A stretch of 64,000 bases of DNA from an uncultured Opitutia bacterium (GTDB taxonomy: Bacteria; Verrucomicrobiota; Verrucomicrobiia; Opitutales; Opitutaceae): the NCBI GenBank assembly GCA_903834135.1, contig CAILHZ010000016.1:583001-647000 (forward strand). Reading direction: 5' to 3'. Below, piece after piece: positions 9,138 through 18,974 of this stretch (position 1 is its first letter; the number at the start of each line of letters is the position of its first letter). The notes below the pieces were generated by a model that searched no databases, was not told the DNA's origin, and saw nothing but the letters and a program-made list of their open reading frames with translations. A program made the translations under genes and the position numbers.

Positions 9138-12100
9138 ATGTCTCATTTTTCGTCCCCTCGTTTCTCACGCTACTCCCTCTTGCAGCTTGCTCTAACTTTA
9201 GCATGCATAGCCACATCACTGAGTGCGCAAACTGCGGTTCCTTATTCGACTGATGGATTCAATCCTAACGTCTCGGGACTTGTGAATGCTGTTGTAGTTC
9301 AAAGAGATGGGAAAGTTGTGTTTGGAGGCACTTTTAATCAACTGCAACCTAACAGCGCTTCCTCATCGTCATCCCGAGGCAATCTCGCACGAGTTAACGT
9401 AGACGGAACTTTGGACTCGAGCTACGACCCAGAGCCTAATGGTCAAGTTCTGGCAATGGCTTTACAGCCAGATGGCAAATTGATCATCGGTGGCAATTTC
9501 ACCACACTACAACCTAACGGCATAGGTGCTCCTGTAATAGTTAATCATATTGCTAGGCTCAATCCAGATGGTTCATTAGACACGACATTCGCGAATTTAG
9601 GTGTCACAGGTACTTATACATCACAAGTTTACGGCATTTCTCTACAAGCTAATGGCCAGATTATTATTGGTGGAGCCTTTGTTTCTGTAGGTACAACTAC
9701 TCGCAATCACGTAGCACGTCTAAATGCAGACGGTTCTCTTGACACTACATTTAACCCAAATGCAAACGGTATTGTAACCGGTGTATTTGTTGAAAAAAGT
9801 GGACAAGTCTTGATTGGTGGAGCGTTCAGCACAGTTCAACCTAATGGTGCTGCAAATGCAACAACACGCGGACACTTAGCACGTTTAAATGCAGATGGAT
9901 CTGTCGATACATCCTTTGATCCTGAGCCGAACAATGCTGTGACTGGATTTGCTCAGCAACTAGATGGTAAAGTAATCATTGTAGGGTCATTCGCAACTTT
10001 AACTCCTGGGTTAGCCGCTAACACAGCCGCACTTCCCGTAACTTCAGTTTCGATCGCACGCCTTAATGATACAGACGGATCACCAGATCTAACGTTTAAT
10101 GCGTCCGCATCTGCTGCAATCCAATCAGTACTCATCACACATGAGGGTAAGATAATTATAGCGGGTTCAATAGGATCTATTTCAAATGGATCAGTTACTA
10201 TATCCACGCCAAATATTGCGCGCTTAAATGCAGACGGTACAGCGGATGTCACGTACCTTCCTAATCCCAATTATTCCGTGAACGCGATTGCCGAGCAAGC
10301 AGACGGCAAAATTATTGCAGGTGGTATGTTTACGCAGTTAAAACCTAACTACTCCCTGAGTGGTGTTTATCGTAATGCTATCGCACGTATTAATATTGAT
10401 GGAAGCTTAGATGCTAATTTCGACCCGAATGCATATGGTGGTATTGGTGCAATTGCAGTACAGGCTAATGGCCAATTTATTATTGCAGGTTCTTTTTCAA
10501 GTATTGCCGGAATGACACGAGCTAATTTAGCACGTTTAAATGCTAATGGCAGTCTTGATACAACATTTGATCCAGAGCCAAACGGAATTGTTCAAAGTCT
10601 CGCTATCCAATCAGACGGAAAGATTTTAGTAGGCGGAAGTTTCACTACCTTTCAACCTAACGGCGCAACGACAGGATCTAGTACTGTAATCTCACGCGGA
10701 CACTTAGCACGTTTAAATACGGATGGCACTGTCGATCAAACATTTGATCCAGAGCCAAGTGGACCAGTTAGTTCTATTTTAATTCAGCCAGATGGTAATA
10801 TTTTAATTGGTGGAACGTTCTCTTCGTTTTCTATTAATCAGGCTATTTTAAATCAACAAATAGCGGCTAAAGTTCCGACTGTCGTTACCGGTGATGCGCA
10901 AGCCACAGTAAGCTTTACTGAGATTAATTCCTCCACAGCTGGTGCTAGCGCAATTTCAGGTTATCTTGTTACAGCAAGTTCAGGGTCTACAGTTGTTTCA
11001 ACAAATTCAGGCACTAAATCACCCGTTGTATTAACCGGTCTTACAAATGGACAAACTTATACTTACGCAGTCACAGTAATTTTAAATAGTACTCTTGAAA
11101 GCAGCTTAGCCAGAATTAAGGCATCAGATGGTAGTTTAGATCAAACATTTTTACCAAATCCAAGCGGACCTGTTAATAGTATTGTATATGAGGCTCAAAA
11201 ATTAGCACCAGCCACAGCAAAGCATGATCAAATAATTATCGGCGGTGATTTTACGAGTATTACACCTGCTGGATATAAAACAACTGTTACAAGTATGGCG
11301 ACATACATAGCACGTATTGATGCTGTCGATGGTTCAGTTGATACCACTTTCCAACCTAATCCAAACGGTGTTGTAGAAACGTTAGCACTACAGCCTAATG
11401 GGCAGATTATTGTTGGCGGTACTTTTTCCACTCTCACACCAAATCCAACAACTAAAACTACGGTAACTGGAACTACGGTAACTACAGTTACAACTCAACC
11501 AACTCCAAGACAGTGCATAGCTCGTTTGAATATTGACGGGAGTTTGGACACTAATTTTGATCCTCAGGCAAACGGACCTGTTCTCTCGGTTGGTTTAAAT
11601 CAAAATAACGGGCAAATTATTGTTGGCGGTATTTTCTCTTCAATCGCTGGAGCTAGCAGAAATAATGTAGCACGTATAAATTCTTCAGGAACGATAGATA
11701 ACGGCTTTACTGCAGGAGTTAATGGCATTGTAGATGCAATTCTTTGTGCAGCTGATAATTCATTTTATATTGGTGGCAGTTTTTCATCTGTGAGCATTGG
11801 TAATACTATTACAGCGGCAGGTCATCTCAGTCGTTTTACTGGCGATGGAAATCGCGATGCTAATTTTAATGTTCAACTCACAACAGGAACAAAAATTAAC
11901 ACCTTAGCCTTAGATCCAACTGGTAATGTTTTAATCGGAGGGTCATTTGTTAATATAGCAGGCGGGTATGCTACTAATTTGGTCAGACTTCATGCCGACA
12001 CATCGTTTGATACAACTTTAGCTGCAAATCCTGACGGCCCTATTAATGCAATTGCTGTGCAAGCAGATGGGTCTCTTTACGTTGGCGGATCTTTTAGCAC

Positions 12101-14417
12101 GATTGGTATAGCACCAATTAATGCCGCTGGTGACTTAGGTTCTGGTAAGGCAGCAAACTTTGCTCATATCGGCGGCAATTCATCTTCATTAGATTTATCA
12201 TTTACAGCCTTTCCAGACGCTGCTGTGAACGCAGTTTTTGTTCAACCAAGTGATGGGAAAATTCTCATCGGTGGTTCCTTCAATAATGTTGGCACGCTAT
12301 CCTCTAGCAGGATTGCTCGCTATAATGCTAATGGTACAGTTGATACTACATTTAGCTCTGCGTTAAATTCATTGCCATACATCAAATCTGGATCTGGTTC
12401 AGTAAATGCGATTGTGATGAAAGCCAACGGACAAATTATTGTTGGTGGATCGCTCGTAGCTAATGGGTCAACGACAGGATCTAGTCTGGTACAGTTAAAC
12501 CCAAATGGTAGTATAGATGCAGGATTTACTACCACGGTTAATCAAAGCGTAACTGGCGTTCTCCAGCAACCTAACGGACAAATTGTTATATCTGGTTCAT
12601 TCACGCAAGTTAACGGCGTAGCTCGTGGTGGTATTGCACGCCTAAACGCAAATGGAAGTTTAGATACAGCTTTTAACCCCAACGCGAATGGCACTGTAAA
12701 TTCAATTGCATTACAAATTGATGGCTCTGTGGTGATGGGCGGTACCTTTACTTCTGTTGGCGGCTTATCTCGCAATTATATCGCACGTGTTACTTCTACA
12801 GGCGCTGTCGATTCAACATTTAATCCAGGAGCAGATGCGGCTGTTACTGGTTTAGCTATTGGCTCTGACGGAAAATTAATTGTTATAGGTAGCTTTTCAA
12901 CCTTAGCTGGACAACCACGAAATGGATTTGGTCGTCTATCACAAACAGGAATCACGATACAGGGTATTACTGTAGCAAACGATCTAAGCACAATTACATT
13001 AGCTCGTAGCGGAACAGGCCCTGCTTTTACTACCGGATTATTTCAATGGTCAACTGATGGTCTCAATTGGACTACGCTTGGCGTAGCGAATGGAACCATT
13101 CCATCTAATATGACAACAGCTACGGTTAACACCTTAACAGGGGTTTCTAATGCAACAGAGTATTGGTCTTTAACTGGTGTTAATGTATTACCTAGTAGCA
13201 CACCATTTTATATTCAAGTACTTGGTAGTTCAGAAACTTCGCAAGGAACATCGACTAGTCTTGTTCAATATACACAGCAATTTTATATTAATGCCACTCC
13301 ACAGTACGTTGGACCTTCAACGATCAATGCTGTTTTAGGCCAACCTGTTTATTTAAATACAGATGCAGTGTATGGACCTACAAATTATCTGATAACAGGC
13401 TTACCAACAGGGTTAACCTATAATGCGCTAACTGGCATTATATCAGGGACCCCTACAAAGGCAGGTAGCTATACAGTTTCGTTAGGACTGACGAATGCGA
13501 CTGGAACGACTAACTATACAGTTGCGTTCAATGTAGCAGCTTCAGCTCCCGTTATTCCAGTAGGACCTTCTACACGTCTTATCAATCTTTCTACATTAGC
13601 TTGTGTTACAACTCCTGTTACAGATGGATTTGTAATTACTGATCCGTCGGGAAATAACGGAGCGAAAAACGTTCTTATTCGTGGCATCGGGCCTGCACTT
13701 TTAAATTATGGTATACCTGCGCCAATACTAAACACAAAGCTAACTATAATGGATAGCTCGGGTAGACAAATTGCATCAAACACAGGTTGGGACGGTAGCG
13801 CATCATTAAGCCAAATTTTTGCGCAGGTTGGAGCATTCCCGCTTAAAACCGGTAGTCTAGACAGTGTTCTTGCACTATCACTCAAGCCAGGTTCTTACAC
13901 AGCTACAGTAACCTCTACCGATGGAACAACTGGAGATGCTCTAGTTGAAATCTACGATGCAGACGCTAATCCGCTCAATATGGCCCAACGCTTAGTTAAT
14001 GTATCAAGCATGGATTATGTTTCAACGGGTTACCCAGTAATTGGAGGATTCTCAATCTTAGGCAATTCTCCTAAGACAATTCTAATTCGTGGAGATGGTC
14101 CAACGCTAGCCTCTTATGGGAGCGCTAGTCCGTTAGCAGATCCTGTCCTGACGTTATACAAGGGACAAACCGTTATTGCATCTAACACAGGTTGGTCTAC
14201 TCCAACCACTGTCAACACAGCTTATCCTGGTGCCACAGCAGCAGCGATTTCGGCCGCTATTGCAAGTTCAGGAGCTTTCTCACTTCCTTCAGGAAGTAAT
14301 GATAGTGCAATTTTAGTAACACTTCCTCCTGGTACATACACAGCTCAGATTACCAGTGCTAGCAGTGGCAACGGTCAAGTGATGGTGGAGATTTACGAAT
14401 TACCTAACGGTAATTAA
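9138..14417 (+). CDS. Giant secreted delta-60 repeat protein with FN3, Ig-like and paired C-terminal domains
   Basis: A 1759-residue protein with a Sec signal peptide (hydrophobic run LLQLALTLACIATSLSA). About 21 delta-60-type repeats fill residues ~45-1270. Each has a core like ...DGKIIIGGSFTTL... followed by IARLNADGSLDTTFDP, probably forming beta-propeller-like folds. An FN3-like domain (~577-655) is inserted inside one repeat. A putative Ig domain (LPTGLTYNALTGIISGTP, ~1391-1469) and two homologous C-terminal modules follow (RLINLSTL... from ~1477, RLVNVSSM... from ~1615, each with an LIRG.GP core). These paired modules are common at the ends of Opitutaceae surface proteins. No PEP-CTERM or LPXTG signal is seen. 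It is probably a secreted or surface adhesin-like protein; ligand unknown. The stop overlaps the convergent esterase gene by four bases. Confidence 0.9.
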   Translation: MSHFSSPRFSRYSLLQLALTLACIATSLSAQTAVPYSTDGFNPNVSGLVNAVVVQRDGKVVFGGTFNQLQPNSASSSSSRGNLARVNVDGTLDSSYDPEPNGQVLAMALQPDGKLIIGGNFTTLQPNGIGAPVIVNHIARLNPDGSLDTTFANLGVTGTYTSQVYGISLQANGQIIIGGAFVSVGTTTRNHVARLNADGSLDTTFNPNANGIVTGVFVEKSGQVLIGGAFSTVQPNGAANATTRGHLARLNADGSVDTSFDPEPNNAVTGFAQQLDGKVIIVGSFATLTPGLAANTAALPVTSVSIARLNDTDGSPDLTFNASASAAIQSVLITHEGKIIIAGSIGSISNGSVTISTPNIARLNADGTADVTYLPNPNYSVNAIAEQADGKIIAGGMFTQLKPNYSLSGVYRNAIARINIDGSLDANFDPNAYGGIGAIAVQANGQFIIAGSFSSIAGMTRANLARLNANGSLDTTFDPEPNGIVQSLAIQSDGKILVGGSFTTFQPNGATTGSSTVISRGHLARLNTDGTVDQTFDPEPSGPVSSILIQPDGNILIGGTFSSFSINQAILNQQIAAKVPTVVTGDAQATVSFTEINSSTAGASAISGYLVTASSGSTVVSTNSGTKSPVVLTGLTNGQTYTYAVTVILNSTLESSLARIKASDGSLDQTFLPNPSGPVNSIVYEAQKLAPATAKHDQIIIGGDFTSITPAGYKTTVTSMATYIARIDAVDGSVDTTFQPNPNGVVETLALQPNGQIIVGGTFSTLTPNPTTKTTVTGTTVTTVTTQPTPRQCIARLNIDGSLDTNFDPQANGPVLSVGLNQNNGQIIVGGIFSSIAGASRNNVARINSSGTIDNGFTAGVNGIVDAILCAADNSFYIGGSFSSVSIGNTITAAGHLSRFTGDGNRDANFNVQLTTGTKINTLALDPTGNVLIGGSFVNIAGGYATNLVRLHADTSFDTTLAANPDGPINAIAVQADGSLYVGGSFSTIGIAPINAAGDLGSGKAANFAHIGGNSSSLDLSFTAFPDAAVNAVFVQPSDGKILIGGSFNNVGTLSSSRIARYNANGTVDTTFSSALNSLPYIKSGSGSVNAIVMKANGQIIVGGSLVANGSTTGSSLVQLNPNGSIDAGFTTTVNQSVTGVLQQPNGQIVISGSFTQVNGVARGGIARLNANGSLDTAFNPNANGTVNSIALQIDGSVVMGGTFTSVGGLSRNYIARVTSTGAVDSTFNPGADAAVTGLAIGSDGKLIVIGSFSTLAGQPRNGFGRLSQTGITIQGITVANDLSTITLARSGTGPAFTTGLFQWSTDGLNWTTLGVANGTIPSNMTTATVNTLTGVSNATEYWSLTGVNVLPSSTPFYIQVLGSSETSQGTSTSLVQYTQQFYINATPQYVGPSTINAVLGQPVYLNTDAVYGPTNYLITGLPTGLTYNALTGIISGTPTKAGSYTVSLGLTNATGTTNYTVAFNVAASAPVIPVGPSTRLINLSTLACVTTPVTDGFVITDPSGNNGAKNVLIRGIGPALLNYGIPAPILNTKLTIMDSSGRQIASNTGWDGSASLSQIFAQVGAFPLKTGSLDSVLALSLKPGSYTATVTSTDGTTGDALVEIYDADANPLNMAQRLVNVSSMDYVSTGYPVIGGFSILGNSPKTILIRGDGPTLASYGSASPLADPVLTLYKGQTVIASNTGWSTPTTVNTAYPGATAAAISAAIASSGAFSLPSGSNDSAILVTLPPGTYTAQITSASSGNGQVMVEIYELPNGN

Positions 14418-15982
14418 TTTTCCCAATCATCGCTTCTAAAAGGAACAGCTGGAAGACCGGATCCGCTGTACAGATTTGCTTCAGGTGCGTTATGCCATGC
14501 ATATCGCACTGCCAGTGGGTGATTTACTTTAGCGCTATAAACTAAAATGTTTTCACCTGATATGACTGCTACCGCAGGAACAAAGACATGATCTTCTCCT
14601 GCGATTTCAAAAGCCTGAAGAGGCTTTCCGCCAGCAGTTAATGTCATATCATGTCCAAAGAAACTTACTTTCGCAGTTACTCCTTCAAATACAGCTGATT
14701 TAAAAGTTGGACCTGTATCGTCTACAGAGATTCCGTAAACTTTATTTTTAGCTAAGAGTGCAAGACGTCGACCAACTTCCTGTTTATTACCAGGATGTAT
14801 ATTATTAGGATTTCCAATATCAATCGTGATAGCCTGTCCTGTATTAGGTAGTACTAGAGCCTGTGTTTGCGCTTCTCTTAAAAAGGCCCAAGTGCGATCA
14901 GTCTTATCAGCAGCTACTTTAAAGTTCGCGAGTTGTACCCAATAAAAAGGTACATCACCCTGAGCAAAATGAGTACGCCAAGCAGCAATCATTCCTTTAA
15001 ATAGACGGTTATATTCAGAGGCGCGACCTGCATTGTTTTCACCTTGGTACCATAAAAATCCACGAATACCGTAGGGAACTAAAGGATTTATCATACCATT
15101 AAATAAACCCGTTGGGTTTTCCTTAGGAACTATAGGAGGTCTAGGTTTAGGGTTTTTCTTTAAGAAAGCAGTTTTTGATTTCGGCTTCGCAGAGACCAGA
15201 GCAAGTGCTTTAGTCCACTCATCAAGTGCAGTCTGGAAAGCTGCTAATCTATCAGGGTAAGAAGTTTTTAGATCCTGCCAGCGTTGGTTAACAATTTTTG
15301 ATAAAGAATTAGATTCTAATCCTTCAGGACTCATCCAAGACTCCACATTAGTGCCACCCCAGGTGCTATTAATGATTCCTACAGGCACATTAAGTCTTGT
15401 GTAGATATCCCTAGCAAAGAAATAGCCTACAGCTGTAAAGTGACCAACCGTATCGGGCGAGCAAACGGTCCATGCAGCTATTGCCGAGTCCATTGGATCC
15501 TCAGACATCTTTCTCGATACGTATAATTGTCTGATCAGTGGATAGTGTGCTGATGCTACCTCAACAGCAACGTTGTCTAATTTAGCATTGGCAGCTTTAG
15601 GATCATACACGGCAAATTCCATGTTAGATTGACCAGAGCATAACCACACCTCACCAACAAGTACGTCATGTAAAGTGATTGTATTAGAAATAGTGCCAGA
15701 TGGTGCTGTTTCTTGAATGATTAGATCTGAGCTCACAGCACTAGTTGGTTGCGCTGGTAGTGTAAGTATCCATTTACTATCAGGTCCGACTAAAGCAGAA
15801 CCTGACGTCGAATGAAATTGAGCAGTTACGTGATCTCCTGGTGTAGCCGAACCCCCAATAGTAATTGTTTTATCGCGTTGTAAAACAGCATGATCCGAGA
15901 AAGCAGGAGCAAGAACAAGGTCTGCCTTGGCGGATAAAAGAAAACACAGCGCTAAGCTTGAAGTAATGAGTGGGTGTTTCAT
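14414..15982 (-). CDS. Sialate O-acetylesterase family protein (SASA/DUF303)
   Basis: A 522-residue exported esterase. A signal peptide (MKHPLITSSLALCFLLSAKA) is followed by a beta-sandwich-like N-terminal region and the SGNH-type catalytic domain, with the nucleophile motif LCSGQSNMEFAV near residue 120 and the distal His in NIHPGNKQEVGRRLA. Relatives remove O-acetyl groups from sialic acids and, in many Verrucomicrobiota, from plant glycans; the true substrate here is open. The frame extends to a TTG at 16003, but the ATG at 15982 starts the signal peptide directly and is preferred. It is convergent with the delta-60 gene and lies downstream of uvrC on the same strand. Confidence 0.9.
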   Translation of the reverse strand: MKHPLITSSLALCFLLSAKADLVLAPAFSDHAVLQRDKTITIGGSATPGDHVTAQFHSTSGSALVGPDSKWILTLPAQPTSAVSSDLIIQETAPSGTISNTITLHDVLVGEVWLCSGQSNMEFAVYDPKAANAKLDNVAVEVASAHYPLIRQLYVSRKMSEDPMDSAIAAWTVCSPDTVGHFTAVGYFFARDIYTRLNVPVGIINSTWGGTNVESWMSPEGLESNSLSKIVNQRWQDLKTSYPDRLAAFQTALDEWTKALALVSAKPKSKTAFLKKNPKPRPPIVPKENPTGLFNGMINPLVPYGIRGFLWYQGENNAGRASEYNRLFKGMIAAWRTHFAQGDVPFYWVQLANFKVAADKTDRTWAFLREAQTQALVLPNTGQAITIDIGNPNNIHPGNKQEVGRRLALLAKNKVYGISVDDTGPTFKSAVFEGVTAKVSFFGHDMTLTAGGKPLQAFEIAGEDHVFVPAVAVISGENILVYSAKVNHPLAVRYAWHNAPEANLYSGSGLPAVPFRSDDWEN

Positions 15983-16032
15983 TGCAGGAAGCAATACACC
16001 CAAATACTAGCTTTGCGAACGTGAAAATGAAA

Positions 16033-17517
16033 TTAACCAACTGTTTTTGAAGTCCGCTTAAGAAAAGCATATAAATCTTCTGCGGTTTTCTGACCAAAAC
16101 CAGGCACAGCTTTGATTTCATTTACGGAGGCCTGTTTAAGTTTTTCAATGTCTCCAAAGTGTGAAAGTACAGCTTTACGGCGCATTTCACCCAAGCCGCT
16201 CATATCATCTAAAAGAGATTCTTTGATTTTCTTTGAGCGTAGTTCAGCATTGTATGTATTAGCAAAGCGGTGTGCTTCGTCTCTAATGCGTTGCAAGAGC
16301 TGTAGACCAGGGTGTGAAAGGGGTAGGTTTAAAGGGGGTCTTTCGTCTGGGAATATAATCGTCTCTTGTTTCTTAGCTAATCCAATTAATGGGGGAGGAA
16401 TCAAATCTAGGGATATAAATGCTTTAAGTGCAGCACCTACTTGACCACGTCCTCCGTCGATCACTACAAGACTAGGAAGTGCTTTATTTTCAGTTTTAAG
16501 TCTGCGGTATCTACGTGCTACAACTTCTTGCATGGCTCTAAAGTCATCATTGCCTACAAAGCTTTTGATTTGGAAGCGGCGGTAGTAATCTTTATCTGGT
16601 TTTCCTTTTGCAAAATGGACCATTGAAGCAACGACAAATGTTCCAGATATATGTGAAATATCAAAGCACTCCATTGTTGATGGTGGCTCGGAAAGCCCAA
16701 GTGCTTCACCTAGCATGCGTAAGGCTGTTTCACTTGCATTTACTCCAGTAGGGTCAGTACGTGCAAAGTTGCGCGGCTTCTCCAAAGTTTTTTGCATCGC
16801 AAAAATTACATCGCGTAACTCAGCAGCTTTTTCGAAGGCATTTTTCGCTGCAGCTGCAGTCATTTCTGTTTTTAGAGACTCGATCCATTCGTGTGATTTT
16901 CCCTCTAGGAAAGTACATGCCTCTTGTACGCGCTCGAGATATGCTTCCTGAGTAACCTCATTTTCTAATCCATAAATATCTTTTCTTACATCATCATATA
17001 GCTGCCATAGATTACCTGAAATTTTCTTAGGTGTAGAGTCACTTAGTAGTACACCAAACTTGCTACGCATTTGCGATAGTGTTTTGCGTAGTAACCCACT
17101 GTGTGGGAAAGGGCCAAAGTATTTAGATTGATCGTCTTTTTTGATACGCGTAAGACGAAATTTTGGCATGTCTTCACTCAAATCGATGCGTATTAAAAGA
17201 AACCGTTTATCATCGATAAAGTCTGTATTGTATCTTGGTTTCCATTGTTTGATTAATTTACTTTCGAGCAGAAGGGCCTCGGGCTCCGAATTCACAATAA
17301 TGATATCAAAATCCGCAATCATATCGATTAAGGTTTTGATCTTCGGTTGTGATACGTAAGATCTAGATCTTTGAAAATAGGTGGATACTCTTTTTTTTAG
17401 ACTTCTTGCTTTACCAACATAAATGATCCGCCCTAGGCGATCCTTCATCAGATACACCCCAGGTTGTTCGGGTAGGTGGCGCACCTTTTCTTTTAAATTT
17501 ACAGGAGTCTCGAGCAC
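16033..17517 (-). CDS. uvrC: Excinuclease ABC subunit C, compact form
   Basis: UvrC makes the dual incisions in nucleotide excision repair. Present in order are the GIY-YIG nuclease (GVYLMKDRLGRIIYVGKAR, with glutamate in NSEPEALLLESK), the UVR helix that binds UvrB (AFEKAAELRDVIF, ~227-239), the RNase H-like nuclease (ECFDISH with D286, VVIDGGRGQ, IRDEAHRFA) and the helix-hairpin-helix tail (DDMSGLGEMRR, KAVPGFGQKT). At 494 residues it is about 100 shorter than typical. The region between UVR and nuclease is only about 40 residues, and the cysteine cluster normally between GIY-YIG and UVR is absent (no Cys at 150-200). The start is GTG; no ATG is nearby. Confidence 0.94.
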   Translation of the reverse strand: MLETPVNLKEKVRHLPEQPGVYLMKDRLGRIIYVGKARSLKKRVSTYFQRSRSYVSQPKIKTLIDMIADFDIIIVNSEPEALLLESKLIKQWKPRYNTDFIDDKRFLLIRIDLSEDMPKFRLTRIKKDDQSKYFGPFPHSGLLRKTLSQMRSKFGVLLSDSTPKKISGNLWQLYDDVRKDIYGLENEVTQEAYLERVQEACTFLEGKSHEWIESLKTEMTAAAAKNAFEKAAELRDVIFAMQKTLEKPRNFARTDPTGVNASETALRMLGEALGLSEPPSTMECFDISHISGTFVVASMVHFAKGKPDKDYYRRFQIKSFVGNDDFRAMQEVVARRYRRLKTENKALPSLVVIDGGRGQVGAALKAFISLDLIPPPLIGLAKKQETIIFPDERPPLNLPLSHPGLQLLQRIRDEAHRFANTYNAELRSKKIKESLLDDMSGLGEMRRKAVLSHFGDIEKLKQASVNEIKAVPGFGQKTAEDLYAFLKRTSKTVG

Positions 17518-17628
17518 AAACTACACGTATAGCTTTTAGGAACATTTAACAATCGTCTATTAGGCTTTGTAAAAGTGGCATCTCTATTAGCTTTTTAAAG
17601 AAATATCATTATAGTCTTAGGTTAAGCC

Positions 17629-18963
17629 ATGGCTGAGTCTTATTCCCAAATTCCCACAAATTCACGTTCTGTAGCCTCAACACGCTATGAATTAGTTACA
17701 CTTGGCGATGAGCTTCTACTCGGATTAACCCAAAACGGGCATCTTACCTTTATTGGATCTCAACTTGCTCGACGTGGGGTTATGCTTAAACGAAATGTAA
17801 CAGTGACGGATGATGCTAATGTCATCGCTGCTCAGTTTAAGGAGAGTTGGGCTAGATCCGATGTTGTGATTACTACAGGAGGCCTTGGGCCTACTTGTGA
17901 TGATAGAACTAGGGAAGCTGTAGCTGAAGTCTTAGGTCTTACCTTGGTATTTGATAAGCAAATCGAGAAAGCAATTGAAGACCGGTTTATATTATTTGGA
18001 CGGAAAATGACTCCTAATAATTTAAAGCAAGCCTACCGCTTTAATAGCGGTGAGGTTTTATTTAACGCTAATGGCACAGCCCCTGGTCTATGGGTTGAGC
18101 AGGATGGCAAGGTCCTTTGCATGCTCCCAGGGCCTCCTAATGAGCTTCAGCCTATGATGACTGAGCAAGTACTGCCTCGTTTAGCTAAATTAGGGCTCTT
18201 ACTTGAAAAAGAAGCATATATTCAGATAAGAACGGCAGCAGTAGGAGAGTCGCTTTTAGAGACGAAACTACAGCCGATTTTTGATCCGTACGGCAGTAAA
18301 TTAAGTATAGCGTTTTGCGCACATGCCGGTCAGGTCGATTGTAGATTAAGTTCACCTAGTGGAGAATTAACTTCAATTGAATTACAAAAAATAGCAGATC
18401 AGTGTGCGGCTCTACTAGGAGAAGACTTCATGTGTTTTGGGCACGACTCACTAGCAAAGGTTTGCGCTGATTTGCTAAGGGCACAGGAAAAAACAATTGC
18501 TGTTACAGAAAATGCAACTGGTGGTTTACTTGCCAGTGCATTCACTGATCTATGTGGAGCAACTAAGTTTTTTGCTGGTAGTAGCGTATGCTATTCCAAC
18601 GATTCAAAAATGCAGATGCTCGATGTGCCTGAATCTATTCTATTACAACATGGGGCAGTCAGCGATGAAGCAGCTGTTGCTTTAGCTTCCGGAGCAGCAG
18701 AGAAACTAGGTGCTGACTATGCTTTATCTACAACAGGATTTTCAGGACCCTGTGTTGGTGAAAAAGAAAACCCCGTTGGTTTAGTCTATATTGGATTACA
18801 TGCACCGCATGGAGTATGGGCAAAAAAAATAAGTCATCCGGGCCCACGCAAAACAGTGTCATCACGAACAATCAATGGCGCACTTGATTGGTTAAGGCGT
18901 GAATTACTTAGATCCACACATGCTTCAGGCAATGAAGGAAAAGTGTCGGACGCGATGCAGTGA
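17629..18963 (+). CDS. cinA: CinA family protein (competence/damage-inducible protein A)
   Basis: A 444-residue two-domain protein. The N-terminal MoaB/MogA-like COG1058 domain (~20-190) has VITTGGLGPTCDDRTREAVA and LCMLPGPPNELQPM, linked to ADP-ribose pyrophosphatase-type activity. The C-terminal PncC-like domain (~285-440) corresponds to nicotinamide-nucleotide deamidase of pyridine nucleotide recycling. The normally conserved ESCTGG signature at the start of the second domain reads ENATGG here, so deamidase activity may be altered. A 20-residue N-terminal extension precedes the domain. It diverges from uvrC and converges with purC, 11 nt away. Confidence 0.9.
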   Translation: MAESYSQIPTNSRSVASTRYELVTLGDELLLGLTQNGHLTFIGSQLARRGVMLKRNVTVTDDANVIAAQFKESWARSDVVITTGGLGPTCDDRTREAVAEVLGLTLVFDKQIEKAIEDRFILFGRKMTPNNLKQAYRFNSGEVLFNANGTAPGLWVEQDGKVLCMLPGPPNELQPMMTEQVLPRLAKLGLLLEKEAYIQIRTAAVGESLLETKLQPIFDPYGSKLSIAFCAHAGQVDCRLSSPSGELTSIELQKIADQCAALLGEDFMCFGHDSLAKVCADLLRAQEKTIAVTENATGGLLASAFTDLCGATKFFAGSSVCYSNDSKMQMLDVPESILLQHGAVSDEAAVALASGAAEKLGADYALSTTGFSGPCVGEKENPVGLVYIGLHAPHGVWAKKISHPGPRKTVSSRTINGALDWLRRELLRSTHASGNEGKVSDAMQ

Positions 18964-18974
18964 TTAGCGTTGTA

